From: Rhizobium mongolense subsp. loessense
Lineage (GTDB): Bacteria; Pseudomonadota; Alphaproteobacteria; Rhizobiales; Rhizobiaceae
Length of the DNA stretch: 64,000 nt
Assembly: GCF_900099775.1 (NCBI RefSeq)
Contig: NZ_FMTM01000008.1
Coordinates: forward strand, 62,001-126,000
Reading direction: 5' to 3'
Part shown: positions 8,049 through 17,316 of the stretch, in pieces
Layout: the number at the start of each line of letters is the position of its first letter
Position numbering within the stretch: position 1 is the stretch's first letter
The notes under the pieces: model-generated
Told to the model about the DNA's origin: nothing
Database searches by the model: none
What the model saw: only the letters and a program-made list of their open reading frames with translations
Made by a program: the position numbers and the translations under genes

Positions 8049-8636
8049 ATGCCGGAAAAGACGATTGCCTCCCGTCTTCTCGAAGTCATCGAGGAGCATA
8101 TCCTGCCGATCACGGAACTCGGCGTTTCCGAGGGCAACAAGGTCTTCGGCGCGGCAATCCTGCGTAAATCCGACCTAGCGCTGGTCGTCGCGGAAACGAA
8201 CAACGAACTCGAAAATCCGCTATGGCATGGCGAAGTCCACACACTGAAGCGCTTTTACGAGCTCTCCGACAAGCCTTCGACTAAGGAGCTCATCTTTATC
8301 TCGACGCACGAGCCCTGCAGCATGTGCATGTCGGCGATCACCTGGGCGGGTTTCGATAATTTCTATTATTTCTTCAGCCATGTGGATTCACGCGACAGCT
8401 TTGCCATCCCACATGATCTGAAGATTCTGAAGGAGGTCTTCGGCCTCGAACCAGGCGGATACCGGCGTCACAACGCGTTCTGGAACAGTTTTGCGATCGC
8501 CGATCTCATCGAAGCCGAGGACGAACCGCTGAAAACCAATCTGAAAACGCAGGCCGCCAGCATCAAGGCCCGCTACGATGCGCTGTCCGACACCTATCAG
8601 GCGTCCAAAGACGCTAATGCCATCCCGTTGAACTGA
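8049..8636 (+). CDS. nucleoside/CMP deaminase family protein
   Basis: This 195-residue protein has the zinc-deaminase signature H-G-E (His60, Glu62) and P-C-S-M-C (Cys90, Cys93), so it should be a zinc-dependent hydrolytic deaminase of the cytidine/guanine/tRNA-adenosine group. The C-terminal third (helical, after about residue 140) is longer than in TadA. The substrate cannot be deduced. ATG 8049 follows AGGAG at 7 bases. It is divergent from cysG and ends 6 bases before mazG, so the two are probably co-transcribed. Both genes act on nucleotides. Confidence 0.8.
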   Translation: MPEKTIASRLLEVIEEHILPITELGVSEGNKVFGAAILRKSDLALVVAETNNELENPLWHGEVHTLKRFYELSDKPSTKELIFISTHEPCSMCMSAITWAGFDNFYYFFSHVDSRDSFAIPHDLKILKEVFGLEPGGYRRHNAFWNSFAIADLIEAEDEPLKTNLKTQAASIKARYDALSDTYQASKDANAIPLN

Positions 8637-8642
8637 GATATC

Positions 8643-9524
8643 ATGGAAGCTTCAAAAGATATTTCGCGCCTGATCGAGATCATGGCTGCACTGCGCGATC
8701 CGGAAACCGGCTGCCCCTGGGACACCGTCCAAACCTTCGAAACGATCAAGCCCTATACGATTGAGGAAGCCTACGAGGTCTCCGATGCGATCGAACGCAA
8801 CGACATGGACGATCTTTGCGAGGAGCTTGGCGACCTGTTGCTCCAAGTCGTTTTCCATGCCCGTATGGCCGAGGAAGCCGGCGAATTCACCTTCGGCGAC
8901 GTCGTCGAAGCCATCACGCGCAAGATGATCCGCCGCCATCCGCATGTCTTCGCGCGATCCGATGCAGACACGCCGGAACTCGTCAAGAAGCAGTGGGACG
9001 AGATCAAGCAGGCGGAGAAACACGAGCGTGCCGAAAGGCGCGTAAGGCGCGGCGTTTCCGAAGATTTCAAAGCAGGTTTTCTTGGCTCCGTGCAGCGGAG
9101 CTTCCCCGCGCTCACAGAAGCGCTGAAACTACAGGAACGCGCCGCAAAGGTCGGCTTCGACTGGTCGGCTCCAGAGCCCATCCTCGACAAGATCGAGGAA
9201 GAGATCGGCGAGCTTCGTGTCGCACTCAAAGAGGGCAATCACGCGAAGGTCAGCGATGAACTCGGCGATCTGATCTTCGCCATTGCGAATATCGGCCGGC
9301 ATGTACAGGCCGATCCCGAGCAGGCGCTTCGCGGTACGAACACCAAATTCAGGCGGCGATTCAATCACATCGAGAAAACACTTGAAGCAGATGGCGAAAC
9401 GCTGGAAGCGGCTACGCTGGAGCGCATGGAGGAAATCTGGCAGGCCGCCAAGGCGATCGAGCGGTCGGTCGCGGGGAATGACATCTCCGCGGCTAGAGCA
9501 GATTCGACTTATTCCGGGTCATAA
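8643..9524 (+). CDS. mazG: nucleoside triphosphate pyrophosphohydrolase MazG
   Basis: MazG hydrolyses (d)NTPs to monophosphates and pyrophosphate, cleaning the nucleotide pool. Both MazG repeats are present: E-E-A-Y-E-V with [10 protein letters not shown] in the first (about residues 41-68), and E-E-I-G-E-L with [10 protein letters not shown] in the second (about 189-217). The C-terminus R-F-x-x-R-F-N-H-I-E and the final W-Q-x-A-K are normal. The last nine codons after about 9493 read into the IS630-type remnant, so the extreme tail is not native. All catalytic parts are intact. Confidence 0.93.
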   Translation: MEASKDISRLIEIMAALRDPETGCPWDTVQTFETIKPYTIEEAYEVSDAIERNDMDDLCEELGDLLLQVVFHARMAEEAGEFTFGDVVEAITRKMIRRHPHVFARSDADTPELVKKQWDEIKQAEKHERAERRVRRGVSEDFKAGFLGSVQRSFPALTEALKLQERAAKVGFDWSAPEPILDKIEEEIGELRVALKEGNHAKVSDELGDLIFAIANIGRHVQADPEQALRGTNTKFRRRFNHIEKTLEADGETLEAATLERMEEIWQAAKAIERSVAGNDISAARADSTYSGS

Positions 9525-9877
9525 CCGGACGCTTCGAAATAATGTCGGATTCCTCGGTGGCGAACGCAGAGAGGCAATCGGCGACGACGGACCAGAGTTC
9601 ATCGATGGTTCTGGCCGCGGCCCTTCTCAGGAGGGCCTTGAGCTTTGAGAAGGCCATCTCGATGGGGTTGAAGTCCGGCGAGCATGGCGGCAGGAACAGG
9701 ATCTGCGCTCCGACGTTCTCGACCGCCTCGCGCACGCCGCTGATCTTGTGGGCCGGCAGGTTGTCCATGACCACGATGTCGCCAGGGCGAATTTCGGGAG
9801 CGAGCACCTGCTCTGCATAGGCGAGGAAGGCTGCACCGTTCATCGGCCCGTCGAGCACCATCGGCGCGGTCATGCCC
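9493..9877 (-). pseudogene. IS630-family transposase, 3' fragment
   Basis: The 127 readable codons on the minus strand match the C-terminal half of an IS630-type DDE transposase. [12 protein letters not shown] holds the second Asp, and [10 protein letters not shown] holds the last Glu. The first catalytic Asp and the whole N-terminal DNA-binding part are missing, because the sequence switches to a lysR remnant near 9877. The stop codon lies in the terminal CTAGAGCAGATTCGA, which is probably the element's right end. The fragment cannot transpose. Confidence 0.85.
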
Positions 9878-9879
9878 GA

Positions 9880-10356
9880 CAGCTCTGATCGACGAAGCGC
9901 CGGCCGGCATCCACCGACGCCGCCTCTATGACGAAGAACTCGTGACGCTCATGCGGGTGCATCACCCTGCGCTCGCCGGAAAACTCACGCTCGACCGCTT
10001 TCTGGCGCTTGAGCATATCGTGGTGAGCGTCACCGGCGTCGGGCCTGCACCTGTCGATGAGGTGCTTGCGCGGATGGGGCGAAAGCGACGGATGAAGCTG
10101 CGCGTGCCGAACTTCTTCGCGGCGGTCGAGATCGCCGCTCGCTCCGACCTCATCATGACCCTGCCGTCGAGCCTGGCACGAGCGGCCACCAACATGAGGC
10201 GCTTCGTATCGTTGCCGCCGCCCCTCGATCTTGGGAGTTTCGCGATGAGCCTCGTTTGGCACGCGCCACCAAGACGCGCCCAGGCACATCTGGTTGAGAC
10301 GTGCCATTGTCACGGCGGCGATGGATATGTCATCGGTGATTGAAGTTGGAAGCTGA
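9880..10356 (+). pseudogene. LysR-family regulator, truncated and frameshifted 3' end
   Basis: From about 9882 the plus strand reads as the substrate-binding domain of a LysR regulator: [17 protein letters not shown], then F-F-A-A-V-E-I-A-A-R-S-D-L-I-M-T-L-P and a P-L-x-L-x-x-F-x-M-S-L-V-W-H segment. The frame breaks at about 10266. A one-base shift restores H-Q-D-A-P-R-H-I-W-L-R, ending at TGA 10354-10356. The DNA-binding half is absent, removed at the junction with the transposase fragment, so no regulator can be made. Confidence 0.8.
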
Positions 10357-10424
10357 GGCCACAAAGCGGGCCATCTGTCGCACAACTCCTCAAACCGACT
10401 CCGTGTTCATCGAAGATGCTCTAG

Positions 10425-10787
10425 CGTCGAGGGTCGACGCTCATTCGTCGAATCTGCCGCCTTCGGCATAGCTGCGCGAAGGCAAAGCCGCAGGGGCCTG
10501 AAGGACGTCGCCTTTGCGGGATGGATCTGCTGAATGCCTGCCCTTTGCCACCAGCGTCCATCATACTCTCCTCACAGGCAGCCAGCCACCGGTGCGCGGC
10601 AAATGACTCACATGCCACGAGACAAGTGTCTCCTGCACCAGAGACTTGAGCGCTGGATCCCATCGACAGGCGTAGGAATGAGGGCAAGGATACAAGGCGA
10701 CACCAAACAGCGCCGAACCGTCTTTTCATCCGCAACGGACACCGGGTCTCGAATTTGCCTAGAAGTGATCAGCTGTCAGGCTTTTTG
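10425..10787. other. intergenic stretch, no gene recognised
   Basis: These 363 bases lie between the insertion scar and the end of hflX. Open frames exist on both strands (for example 10421-10735 on the minus strand), but none has a good ribosome-binding site or a recognisable product. The stretch may be further remnant sequence. Confidence 0.5.
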
Positions 10788-12113
10788 CTATTCCCAGTCT
10801 TCCTTCTGCGGCTTCGGGCCGTCGCCCATGCGCCGTTCCAATTCGGCGGCTTCGCTTTCGGCGAGCCTTACATCGAGCGTCACCGTGCCGTCTTCATTGT
10901 CTTCTCGGCCGTCGACGATCGAATGTTCGTAAAGCCAGGGTAGCAGCGCCAACTTGCCCAAAGGCAGCTTAATCGTCGTCGCGGTCATCACCCCGGAAAG
11001 GCGCTTGCTGATTTCCTGCATCAGGTGATCGATGCCCTCGCCGCTGATGGCCGAAACAGCGATCACGTTTTCGGCGCCTGCAACCTTCTGCACCATCGCG
11101 TCATGCGTTTCCGGTTCGAGAAGGTCGATCTTGTTCCAGACTTCGATGATGCGTCGTGCGCCTTCGGCATCGTCGATACCGAGATCATTCAGGATGCGCA
11201 TCACGTCTGCGCTCTGCGCCTGATTGTCGGCATCCGACATATCGCGGACGTGGAGGATCAGATCGGCTTCCAGCACCTCTTCGAGCGTTGCGCGGAAGGC
11301 GGCGACAAGATGCGTCGGCAGGTCGGAGATGAAGCCGACGGTGTCCGACAGGATAACAGTCCGGCCATGCGGCAGCTTCATGCGGCGAAGCGTCGGGTCG
11401 AGCGTTGCGAAGAGCATGTCCTCTGCAAGCACGCCTGCGCCGGTAATGCGGTTGAAGAGCGTCGACTTGCCGGCATTGGTGTAGCCCACCAGTGCCACGA
11501 TCGGATGCGGTACCTTCTTGCGCTTGGCTCGATGCAACTGACGGGTGCGCACAACCTGCTCCAGCTCGCGCTCCAGCTTGATGATCCGATCCTGCAGCAG
11601 ACGACGGTCGGCTTCGATCTGCGTTTCGCCCGGGCCGCCCATGAAGCCGCCGCCGCCGCGCTGGCGTTCAAGGTGGGTCCAGCTGCGGACCAGACGGCCC
11701 TTCTGATAGTTCAGATGCGCGAGATCAACCTGCAGCGTGCCTTCCTTCGTGGAGGCGCGGCGGCCGAAGATTTCTAGGATCAGCCCCGTGCGGTCGATGA
11801 CCTTGGCATTCCACTCCTTCTCGAGATTGCGCTGCTGCACCGGCGTCAGCGGGTGATCGACGATTACCAGGCCGGAATCATCCTCATCGAGCTGCACCTT
11901 GATTTCCTCGATCTTGCCGGTGCCGAGCAGCGTGGCCGGACGCGGTTCTGAGATCGGTACGATCGCGCCGTTGACCACATCCAGATCGATTGCCTCTGCG
12001 AGACCGGTCGCTTCCTCAAGGCGGCTCTCCGGTGAGCGGGTCGCAGCTCCTTCGATGGGCGCACTCTTACTCCGCGCCTGCCTGAGCACAGGCACGACGA
12101 CGGTCGCCCGCAT
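10788..12113 (-). CDS. hflX: ribosome-associated GTPase HflX
   Basis: HflX is a GTPase that binds the 50S subunit and splits stalled ribosomes during stress. The 441-residue product has the HflX N-terminal domain with [11 protein letters not shown] (about 61-71), the glycine-rich [18 protein letters not shown] linker (about 150-167), and G-domain motifs GYTNAGKST (about 208-216), D-T-V-G-F and N-K-I-D. It follows hfq by 77 bases, the classical hfq-hflX pairing. The frame stays open upstream to the hfq stop and the sequence there looks coding, so the true N-terminus may be longer, possibly from a non-ATG start. Confidence 0.93.
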   Translation of the reverse strand: MRATVVVPVLRQARSKSAPIEGAATRSPESRLEEATGLAEAIDLDVVNGAIVPISEPRPATLLGTGKIEEIKVQLDEDDSGLVIVDHPLTPVQQRNLEKEWNAKVIDRTGLILEIFGRRASTKEGTLQVDLAHLNYQKGRLVRSWTHLERQRGGGGFMGGPGETQIEADRRLLQDRIIKLERELEQVVRTRQLHRAKRKKVPHPIVALVGYTNAGKSTLFNRITGAGVLAEDMLFATLDPTLRRMKLPHGRTVILSDTVGFISDLPTHLVAAFRATLEEVLEADLILHVRDMSDADNQAQSADVMRILNDLGIDDAEGARRIIEVWNKIDLLEPETHDAMVQKVAGAENVIAVSAISGEGIDHLMQEISKRLSGVMTATTIKLPLGKLALLPWLYEHSIVDGREDNEDGTVTLDVRLAESEAAELERRMGDGPKPQKEDWE

Positions 12114-12190
12114 ATCATCCCGAAGTCTCTGAGCCTCCGGGATGATGGAATCATTCCTGGTATCGCGTGTCGAAATGACTGCTGACCCTG

Positions 12191-12433
12191 TTAGGACGCT
12201 GCTTCTTCGCTCTCGAACATCTGCATGGGCTGACCCGGCATGATCGTTGAGATCGCGTGTTTATACACGAGTTGCGAATGGCCGTCACGGCGAAGAAGAA
12301 CGCAGAAATTGTCGAAAGAAGTGACAACGCCCGTGAGCTTTACGCCGTTAATGAGAAAAATTGTGAGAGAAATCTTTTGTTTGCGAACAGTATTGAGAAA
12401 TAAGTCCTGCAAATTCTGAGAACGTTCCGCCAT
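12191..12433 (-). CDS. hfq: RNA chaperone Hfq
   Basis: Hfq forms a hexameric ring that pairs small RNAs with mRNAs; in rhizobia it also affects nitrogen fixation gene control. The 80-residue protein has the N-terminal A-E-R-S-Q-N-L-Q-D-x-F-L-N, Sm1 with [18 protein letters not shown] (about residues 26-43) and Sm2 with the conserved Y-K-H-A-I-S-T-I (about 57-64). The ATG at 12433 gives the standard length; an earlier in-frame ATG at 12487 would add 18 unlikely residues. It sits upstream of hflX. Confidence 0.97.
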
Positions 12434-12543
12434 CGCGCCGCTTCTTTCTTTATTGCCGGCTTGATCTAGCCGGTGAATATTAATCAACCTCTCCTGAAAG
12501 ACGGATGGTAACCCTCATCCCTTCCGTCCAGCAAATCTTGGTA

Positions 12544-13407
12544 TCAAATCGCAATCTTTTCCGCAACGTCGAAAAATGCTTCTCGAATATTCTGCGAGAT
12601 CGTACCGGGGTGACCGTTGGCGATCGTCTGCCCGTCGATGGAAACGACGGGAAAACAAATGCTTGTGGCAGCCGTGATGAACACCTCGCGTGCCGCCAGC
12701 ATTTCGGCGACGGTGAAGTTCCGCTCGGCGATCCTGAGGTCAAGCTTCAACGCGACATCCATCAGCGTCGTGCGCGTGATGCCACGCAGAATGCCATGTT
12801 CGGCAGGGCGCGTGATCAAGGTGCCGTCGGCGTCGACCATCCAGACATTGGTCGCGGCACCTTCTTTCACGCAGCCGTTGGCATCGACATAGATGGCCTC
12901 CTGGGCGCCGGCTTCCTTCGCCTGCTGGCGGACCAGGGCATTCGAAAGAAGACCGACCGTCTTGATGTCAACCCGATCCCAGCGATTGTCCGGAACGGTA
13001 ATCGCCTTGATGCCGTTTGCGTTTTTCTTCGCGATGACCGCAGGATCGGTGCTTTTGGCCGTGATGACCAGCGAAGGCTTGGTGCCTTCGGCCGGAAAGA
13101 CATGGTCGCGGCGCGCCACGCCGCGTGTCACTTGCAGATAGAACAGGCCGTTGCGTACCTTGTTGCGGCGCGCCGTCTCACGAATCACAAGGATCATGGC
13201 CTGGCGGCTCATCGGCCAGGCGATACGCAACTCGCCAAGCGAGCGGTTCAAGCGGTCGAGATGGCGCGTGATATCAACTATGTAGCCGTGACGTATTTCG
13301 CAGACCTCGTAGACGCCGTCCGCGAACTGGTAGCCTCGGTCTTCGATATGTACCATCGCATCGGCGTGCTGCACGTAGCGGCCATTTACATAGGAAATTC
13401 TCGGCAT
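12544..13407 (-). CDS. dat: D-amino acid aminotransferase (class IV, PLP)
   Basis: This 287-residue class IV aminotransferase should interconvert D-amino acids and 2-oxo acids with pyridoxal phosphate. The expected PLP lysine is Lys149 in D-I-K-T, and E-G-A-A-T-N-V-W (about residues 182-189) is the conserved cofactor-binding stretch. The start I-S-Y-V-N-G-x-Y and D-R-G-Y-Q-F-A-D-G-V-Y-E are typical of DAAT-like members. 4-amino-4-deoxychorismate lyase and branched-chain aminotransferase are related alternatives, but the DRGYQFADGVYE pattern favours DAAT. It lies between ntrX and hfq. Confidence 0.85.
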   Translation of the reverse strand: MPRISYVNGRYVQHADAMVHIEDRGYQFADGVYEVCEIRHGYIVDITRHLDRLNRSLGELRIAWPMSRQAMILVIRETARRNKVRNGLFYLQVTRGVARRDHVFPAEGTKPSLVITAKSTDPAVIAKKNANGIKAITVPDNRWDRVDIKTVGLLSNALVRQQAKEAGAQEAIYVDANGCVKEGAATNVWMVDADGTLITRPAEHGILRGITRTTLMDVALKLDLRIAERNFTVAEMLAAREVFITAATSICFPVVSIDGQTIANGHPGTISQNIREAFFDVAEKIAI

Positions 13408-13441
13408 GGAAAACCTGGATCTAAGGCAATGAGATGGAAAA

Positions 13442-13463
13442 CCGGCGCAGAAAACTGCGCCGG
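13442..13463 (-). terminator. rho-independent terminator of ntrX
   Basis: A perfect 9-bp stem (CCGGCGCAG / CTGCGCCGG) with a 4-base loop begins 5 bases after the ntrX stop and is followed on the minus strand by TTTTCC. The short T-run makes it moderate in strength. Confidence 0.75.
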
Positions 13464-13468
13464 AGCAA

Positions 13469-14833
13469 TCAGACCCCGAGCGACTTCAGCTTACGGTGAA
13501 GCGCCGAGCGCTCCATCCCAACGAATTCCGCGGTGCGCGAGATATTGCCGCCAAAGCGGTTGATCTGCGCGATCAGATAATCCTTCTCGAACATCTCGCG
13601 TGCTTCGCGCAGCGGAAGCGTCATGATGTGGTAGTCGTTCTTGGCAGACACCTTGGGCAGCATGTCGCCGAGGTCCGTCGGCAGCATGTCGGCTGTGATC
13701 GGTGCATCCGGGCCATCTGAGCGTGCAAGAATCATCAGGCGTTCGATATTGTTGCGCAGCTGGCGGATGTTGCCTGGCCAGTCATGAGCCTGCAGGACCG
13801 CCATTGCATCGTCGCCGATACGGCGCAGGCGGATGCCCGCCTGCTCGGAAATCTGACGCATCAACTGATCGACAAGGAACGGGATGTCCTCCCGACGTTC
13901 CGCCAATGCCGGCACTCGCACGGGGACGACCGCGAGGCGATGGTAAAGATCCTCGCGGAACCAGCCTTCGGCGATGCGGCTTTCCAGATTGTAAGCCGTC
14001 GAAGAGATGATACGGACATCCACCTTCACGCGCTTCGATCCGCCGACGCGCTCGAACTGCTGGTCCACAAGCACGCGTAGGATCTTGTTCTGCGTCTCGC
14101 GCGGCATTTCGCCGACTTCATCAAGATAGAGTATGCCGCGGTGGGCCTCTTCCAGCGCCCCGGTCTTGCGCGCTTGGCCAGGGGAGCCTTCGGTCCCGAA
14201 GAGGGCGACTTCCATGCGGTCCGGCGTAATGTTCGCAGCATTCAAAGCCACGAACGGCCCGTTAGCGCGCGCCGACTTCTTGTGGATCATCCGCGCAACC
14301 AGCTCCTTGCCGGAGCCGGATGCGCCGAAGATCATGATGCGGCTGTTGGTCGGCGCGACCTTTTCGATCGTCTGGCGAAGCTGCGAGACCGCGACCGAAG
14401 TGCCGATCAGTTCGACGGCGTCGCCTGCGCGCCGCTTCAGCTCGGATACCTCCCGCTTCAGCTTCGAGTTTTCCAGCGCGCGTTCGGCAATCAGGATCAG
14501 GCGATCAGCCTTGAAGGGCTTTTCGATGAAATCGAAGGCGCCGCGTTTGATGGCGGAAACAGCCGTTTCGATATTGCCGTGGCCCGAAATCATGACGACC
14601 GGGATGTCGGGATGGCGCGTCTTAATCTCGTCCAGCAATGAGAGACCGTCGAGTTTGCTGCCCTGCATCCAGATATCCAGGAAAATCAGGCGCGGCGCGC
14701 GATCGGAAATCGCGGCGAGCGCGCTGTCGCTGTCATGCGCGGTACGCGTCTCGTGTCCTTCATCAGAGAGGATGCCGGAGACGATCTCGCGAATATCATG
14801 CTCATCATCGACGACGAGAATATCAGAGGCCAT
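13469..14833 (-). CDS. ntrX: response regulator NtrX
   Basis: NtrX is the response regulator partner of NtrY, acting in nitrogen and redox regulation and envelope processes. The 454-residue protein has a receiver domain (phospho-acceptor Asp53 in F-L-D-I-W-M), an AAA+ domain with Walker A GASGSGKE (about 166-173) and Walker B I-L-Y-L-D-E-V, and a C-terminal Fis-type HTH (G-N-I-S-R-T-A-E-F-V-G-M-E-R). The sigma-54-contacting GAFTGA loop is absent; F-G-T-E-G-S-P-G-Q-A stands in its place. The ATG at 14833 overlaps the end of ntrY by 11 bases, implying coupled translation. Confidence 0.95.
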   Translation of the reverse strand: MASDILVVDDEHDIREIVSGILSDEGHETRTAHDSDSALAAISDRAPRLIFLDIWMQGSKLDGLSLLDEIKTRHPDIPVVMISGHGNIETAVSAIKRGAFDFIEKPFKADRLILIAERALENSKLKREVSELKRRAGDAVELIGTSVAVSQLRQTIEKVAPTNSRIMIFGASGSGKELVARMIHKKSARANGPFVALNAANITPDRMEVALFGTEGSPGQARKTGALEEAHRGILYLDEVGEMPRETQNKILRVLVDQQFERVGGSKRVKVDVRIISSTAYNLESRIAEGWFREDLYHRLAVVPVRVPALAERREDIPFLVDQLMRQISEQAGIRLRRIGDDAMAVLQAHDWPGNIRQLRNNIERLMILARSDGPDAPITADMLPTDLGDMLPKVSAKNDYHIMTLPLREAREMFEKDYLIAQINRFGGNISRTAEFVGMERSALHRKLKSLGV

Positions 14834-17093
14834 ACACACTTTCCTTGTCATTTGACGCCGGGGCGGCGGGAACCGGCTCGAGACGCGGCAGATGCACGCG
14901 GATCATGGCCCCCCTTCCCTGGTCGAAATCGGCGGGCGCATCATGCAGTTCCAACTGCCCACCATGCTCTTCAATGATCTTCTTGACGATTGCCAGGCCA
15001 AGGCCAGTGCCCTTCTCCCGCATCGTCATGTAGGGCTCAAGGATGCTGTGCCGGTTTTCCACCGGCAGTCCCCGGCCGTTGTCGATGACGTCGACCGTGA
15101 AGCGGTCGCGGCTCTCGTCCAACGACGCCCTTACGAGAACTTTCCGTTGATCGCGCTCACCACTCGGGACAGCCTCAATGGATTCGACCGCATTCTTGAT
15201 TAGGTTTCCGAATGCCTGGCCCAGCATGCGGCTGTCGAACTGGCCCTCCAGCGGTTTCTCGCCGAATTCCTGCAGGAAGCTCACATGCGTATTGCCCATC
15301 TCACGCAGGAAGATGGCATCGCGAAGAATATTGCGCAGATCGGTCTGTTCCTTCGTCGGCTTGGGCATGCGCGCAAAAGCCGAGAACTCGTCCACCATGC
15401 GGCCGATATCGCCAACCTGCCGGATAATCGTATCGGTACACTGATCGAAGACCGTGCGATCCTCCTGATTGATTTGCTTTCCGTAACGGCGCTGAATGCG
15501 CTCGGCGGAGAGCTGGATCGGCGTCAGAGGGTTCTTAATCTCATGGGCGATGCGCCTTGCCACGTCGCCCCAGGCCGTCGAGCGCTGCGCAATTACGAGA
15601 TCGGTAATGTCGTCGAGGGTGATCACGTAGGAATCGCTCGTATCGCGAACTTCCTCGCGGGTGACCTGCACGCTCAGCGTTCGCACCGTTCCACCGCGCA
15701 CGAGGGCAATCTGTTTGCGGAAATCACCGCGGTAGCGCGATGCGGCTTCGGTCAGCACCTGGTCGACTTCTGGAGCAATTTCATTCAACTGCTTCCCGAG
15801 CATCTCGCGCGCCGGCTGCGACATCAGCGTCTCGGCAGAACTGTTGACGATGGTGATCCGCCGGTCGCTCTCGACGCCAATCACTGCGGCGGTCACACCC
15901 GACAGCACGGCCTCGATGAAGCGGCGGCGGTCGTCGACCTCGTCCTTCGCCTCCAAAATCTCGTCACGCTGCGTGCGGATTTCCGAAATCATCTTGTTGA
16001 ACGTGCGGGACAGGTTTGCAACGTCGCCATCGACCGCATGAACCGGCACGACGATATCCATGTTGCCGGACGCCACGCTGTCGGCCGCCGTGATCAGCAG
16101 GCGGATCGGGCGGACGATCCGGTCGGCAACGGCAATAGCTGTCCAGATCGCCGCAAGCAGCACGATCAGGGCAAAACCGATATAGAGAACCGCGAACGCA
16201 ATCTGCAGCGAGACGCGGCCCGCCTCCATCGAGCGATATTCCGTCGCATTCTCCTCCATCATGCGCATTGCGCCCATGACCTTCGGATCGACGGCGCGCA
16301 CGGTGTAGAGGAACGCGCTTGGAATCTGCTCGAGTTTGATGATGGCGCCGACAAGGTTGGTAACGCCCGGCGGAATGAGCGTCGGCTGGCCGGCGGCGGC
16401 TTTCTGCAGGGCATCCTGCGGGATCGCGGGTAACGGCTTCTCGGTCTTGATATCCGCCTGAACGATGACCGTGCCGTCGCTTTCAACTAGGAATGCGCCC
16501 AGCAGCCCGCGGCCCCGCGCCTGACGCGTCATCAACTCGCCAAAGCCCGTGCGGTCGAGGTTGTAAAGCACCCGGTTGCGTTCCAGGTCGTTCGCCATGG
16601 AGATGGTCTGGCCCTGCAGATAACTGGCGTTCTCCATCATGTAGGCCTGGCCGATATTGCGCGACGAACTGACGATGGATTGCGTGCGCAGCGCGAACCA
16701 GCGGTCGAGCCCGGCGTTCAGCGTGATACTTGCAAAGATCGCCACCAGGATCGCCGGCGTGATGGCGACGATAGAGAACAGGACGACGATCCGAATGTGC
16801 AAACGGGCAGCGGCGCGGCCGCGCGTGCGAGCTTTGAGCAACCGCGCAACTTCGCGTCCGATCAGCGCTATCAGTGCAAGCACGAAGAAGGAATTTACCA
16901 CGACTGACGTGATGACGACCCGGGTCGTCGGGTCGATCGGCGTCACACCCAGCAGAATGAATAGCGTCAGCGTCGCGCAGAGCAACGCGCCGCCGGCCAG
17001 GACAAGACCCGGCAGCGCAAACAGCGCCCGGCGATCGGTAACGGTCGAGACCGTATCGCTATCTGCCGCAGGCGGTGCCGCATCCTGCTTCAT
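14823..17093 (-). CDS. ntrY: membrane sensor histidine kinase NtrY
   Basis: NtrY is an inner-membrane sensor kinase that phosphorylates NtrX. From the chosen ATG the product is 756 residues. It has hydrophobic segments near residues 25-45, 55-75 and 95-115, an extracytoplasmic region, another membrane helix near 300, HAMP, PAS and the kinase core. The H-box is [19 protein letters not shown], with N (N-A-V-E-S-I), G1 (D-N-G-R-G) and G2 (G-T-G-L-G-L-A) boxes following. GGAG lies 10 bases before ATG 17093; ATGs at 17138 and 17162 would add 15 or 23 residues. It follows ntrC after a gap of about 220 bases. Confidence 0.93.
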   Translation of the reverse strand: MKQDAAPPAADSDTVSTVTDRRALFALPGLVLAGGALLCATLTLFILLGVTPIDPTTRVVITSVVVNSFFVLALIALIGREVARLLKARTRGRAAARLHIRIVVLFSIVAITPAILVAIFASITLNAGLDRWFALRTQSIVSSSRNIGQAYMMENASYLQGQTISMANDLERNRVLYNLDRTGFGELMTRQARGRGLLGAFLVESDGTVIVQADIKTEKPLPAIPQDALQKAAAGQPTLIPPGVTNLVGAIIKLEQIPSAFLYTVRAVDPKVMGAMRMMEENATEYRSMEAGRVSLQIAFAVLYIGFALIVLLAAIWTAIAVADRIVRPIRLLITAADSVASGNMDIVVPVHAVDGDVANLSRTFNKMISEIRTQRDEILEAKDEVDDRRRFIEAVLSGVTAAVIGVESDRRITIVNSSAETLMSQPAREMLGKQLNEIAPEVDQVLTEAASRYRGDFRKQIALVRGGTVRTLSVQVTREEVRDTSDSYVITLDDITDLVIAQRSTAWGDVARRIAHEIKNPLTPIQLSAERIQRRYGKQINQEDRTVFDQCTDTIIRQVGDIGRMVDEFSAFARMPKPTKEQTDLRNILRDAIFLREMGNTHVSFLQEFGEKPLEGQFDSRMLGQAFGNLIKNAVESIEAVPSGERDQRKVLVRASLDESRDRFTVDVIDNGRGLPVENRHSILEPYMTMREKGTGLGLAIVKKIIEEHGGQLELHDAPADFDQGRGAMIRVHLPRLEPVPAAPASNDKESVYGL

Positions 17094-17316
17094 AAAGTCA
17101 TCACTCCAAGCGGCAGAAGCCGGTATGTCACGGTTCATCGATTGGATATGATCGCCATGCATGCAAAGCCCCCGGCGTCTCAGCCTTCTGCTGAAACGGC
17201 GCCGGACAGCCTGAAACATGAGCTTCAGCAGCCTCAATGCGATGGCGAAGTCCAAACCCTATGCGTGACCTTTAAGCAACGCATTGTGGCGAAAATGCAA
17301 CGCGGCCCACAGCCTG

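Larger units (their letters stand above)
9493..10424. mobile_element. IS630-type insertion scar with near-inverted ends
   Basis: The left edge CTAGAGCAGATTCGA (9493-9507) reappears inverted at the right edge (10410-10424) with 13 of 15 matches. CTAG lies at both outermost ends, which suits IS630-family target preference. Between them lie the 3' transposase fragment and a 5'-truncated lysR gene. It may be an old insertion whose middle was replaced or deleted. The paired ends could also be coincidental copies of a dispersed motif. Confidence 0.45.

Noticed and set aside
7842-8242. Short minus-strand open frames between cysG and the deaminase gene
   Set aside because: They overlap the start of the deaminase gene and the shared promoter region, and their products look random.
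9870-10385. 171-codon open frame on the minus strand in the insertion scar
   Set aside because: The plus strand of the same DNA reads as a LysR substrate-binding domain, so this frame is its shadow.
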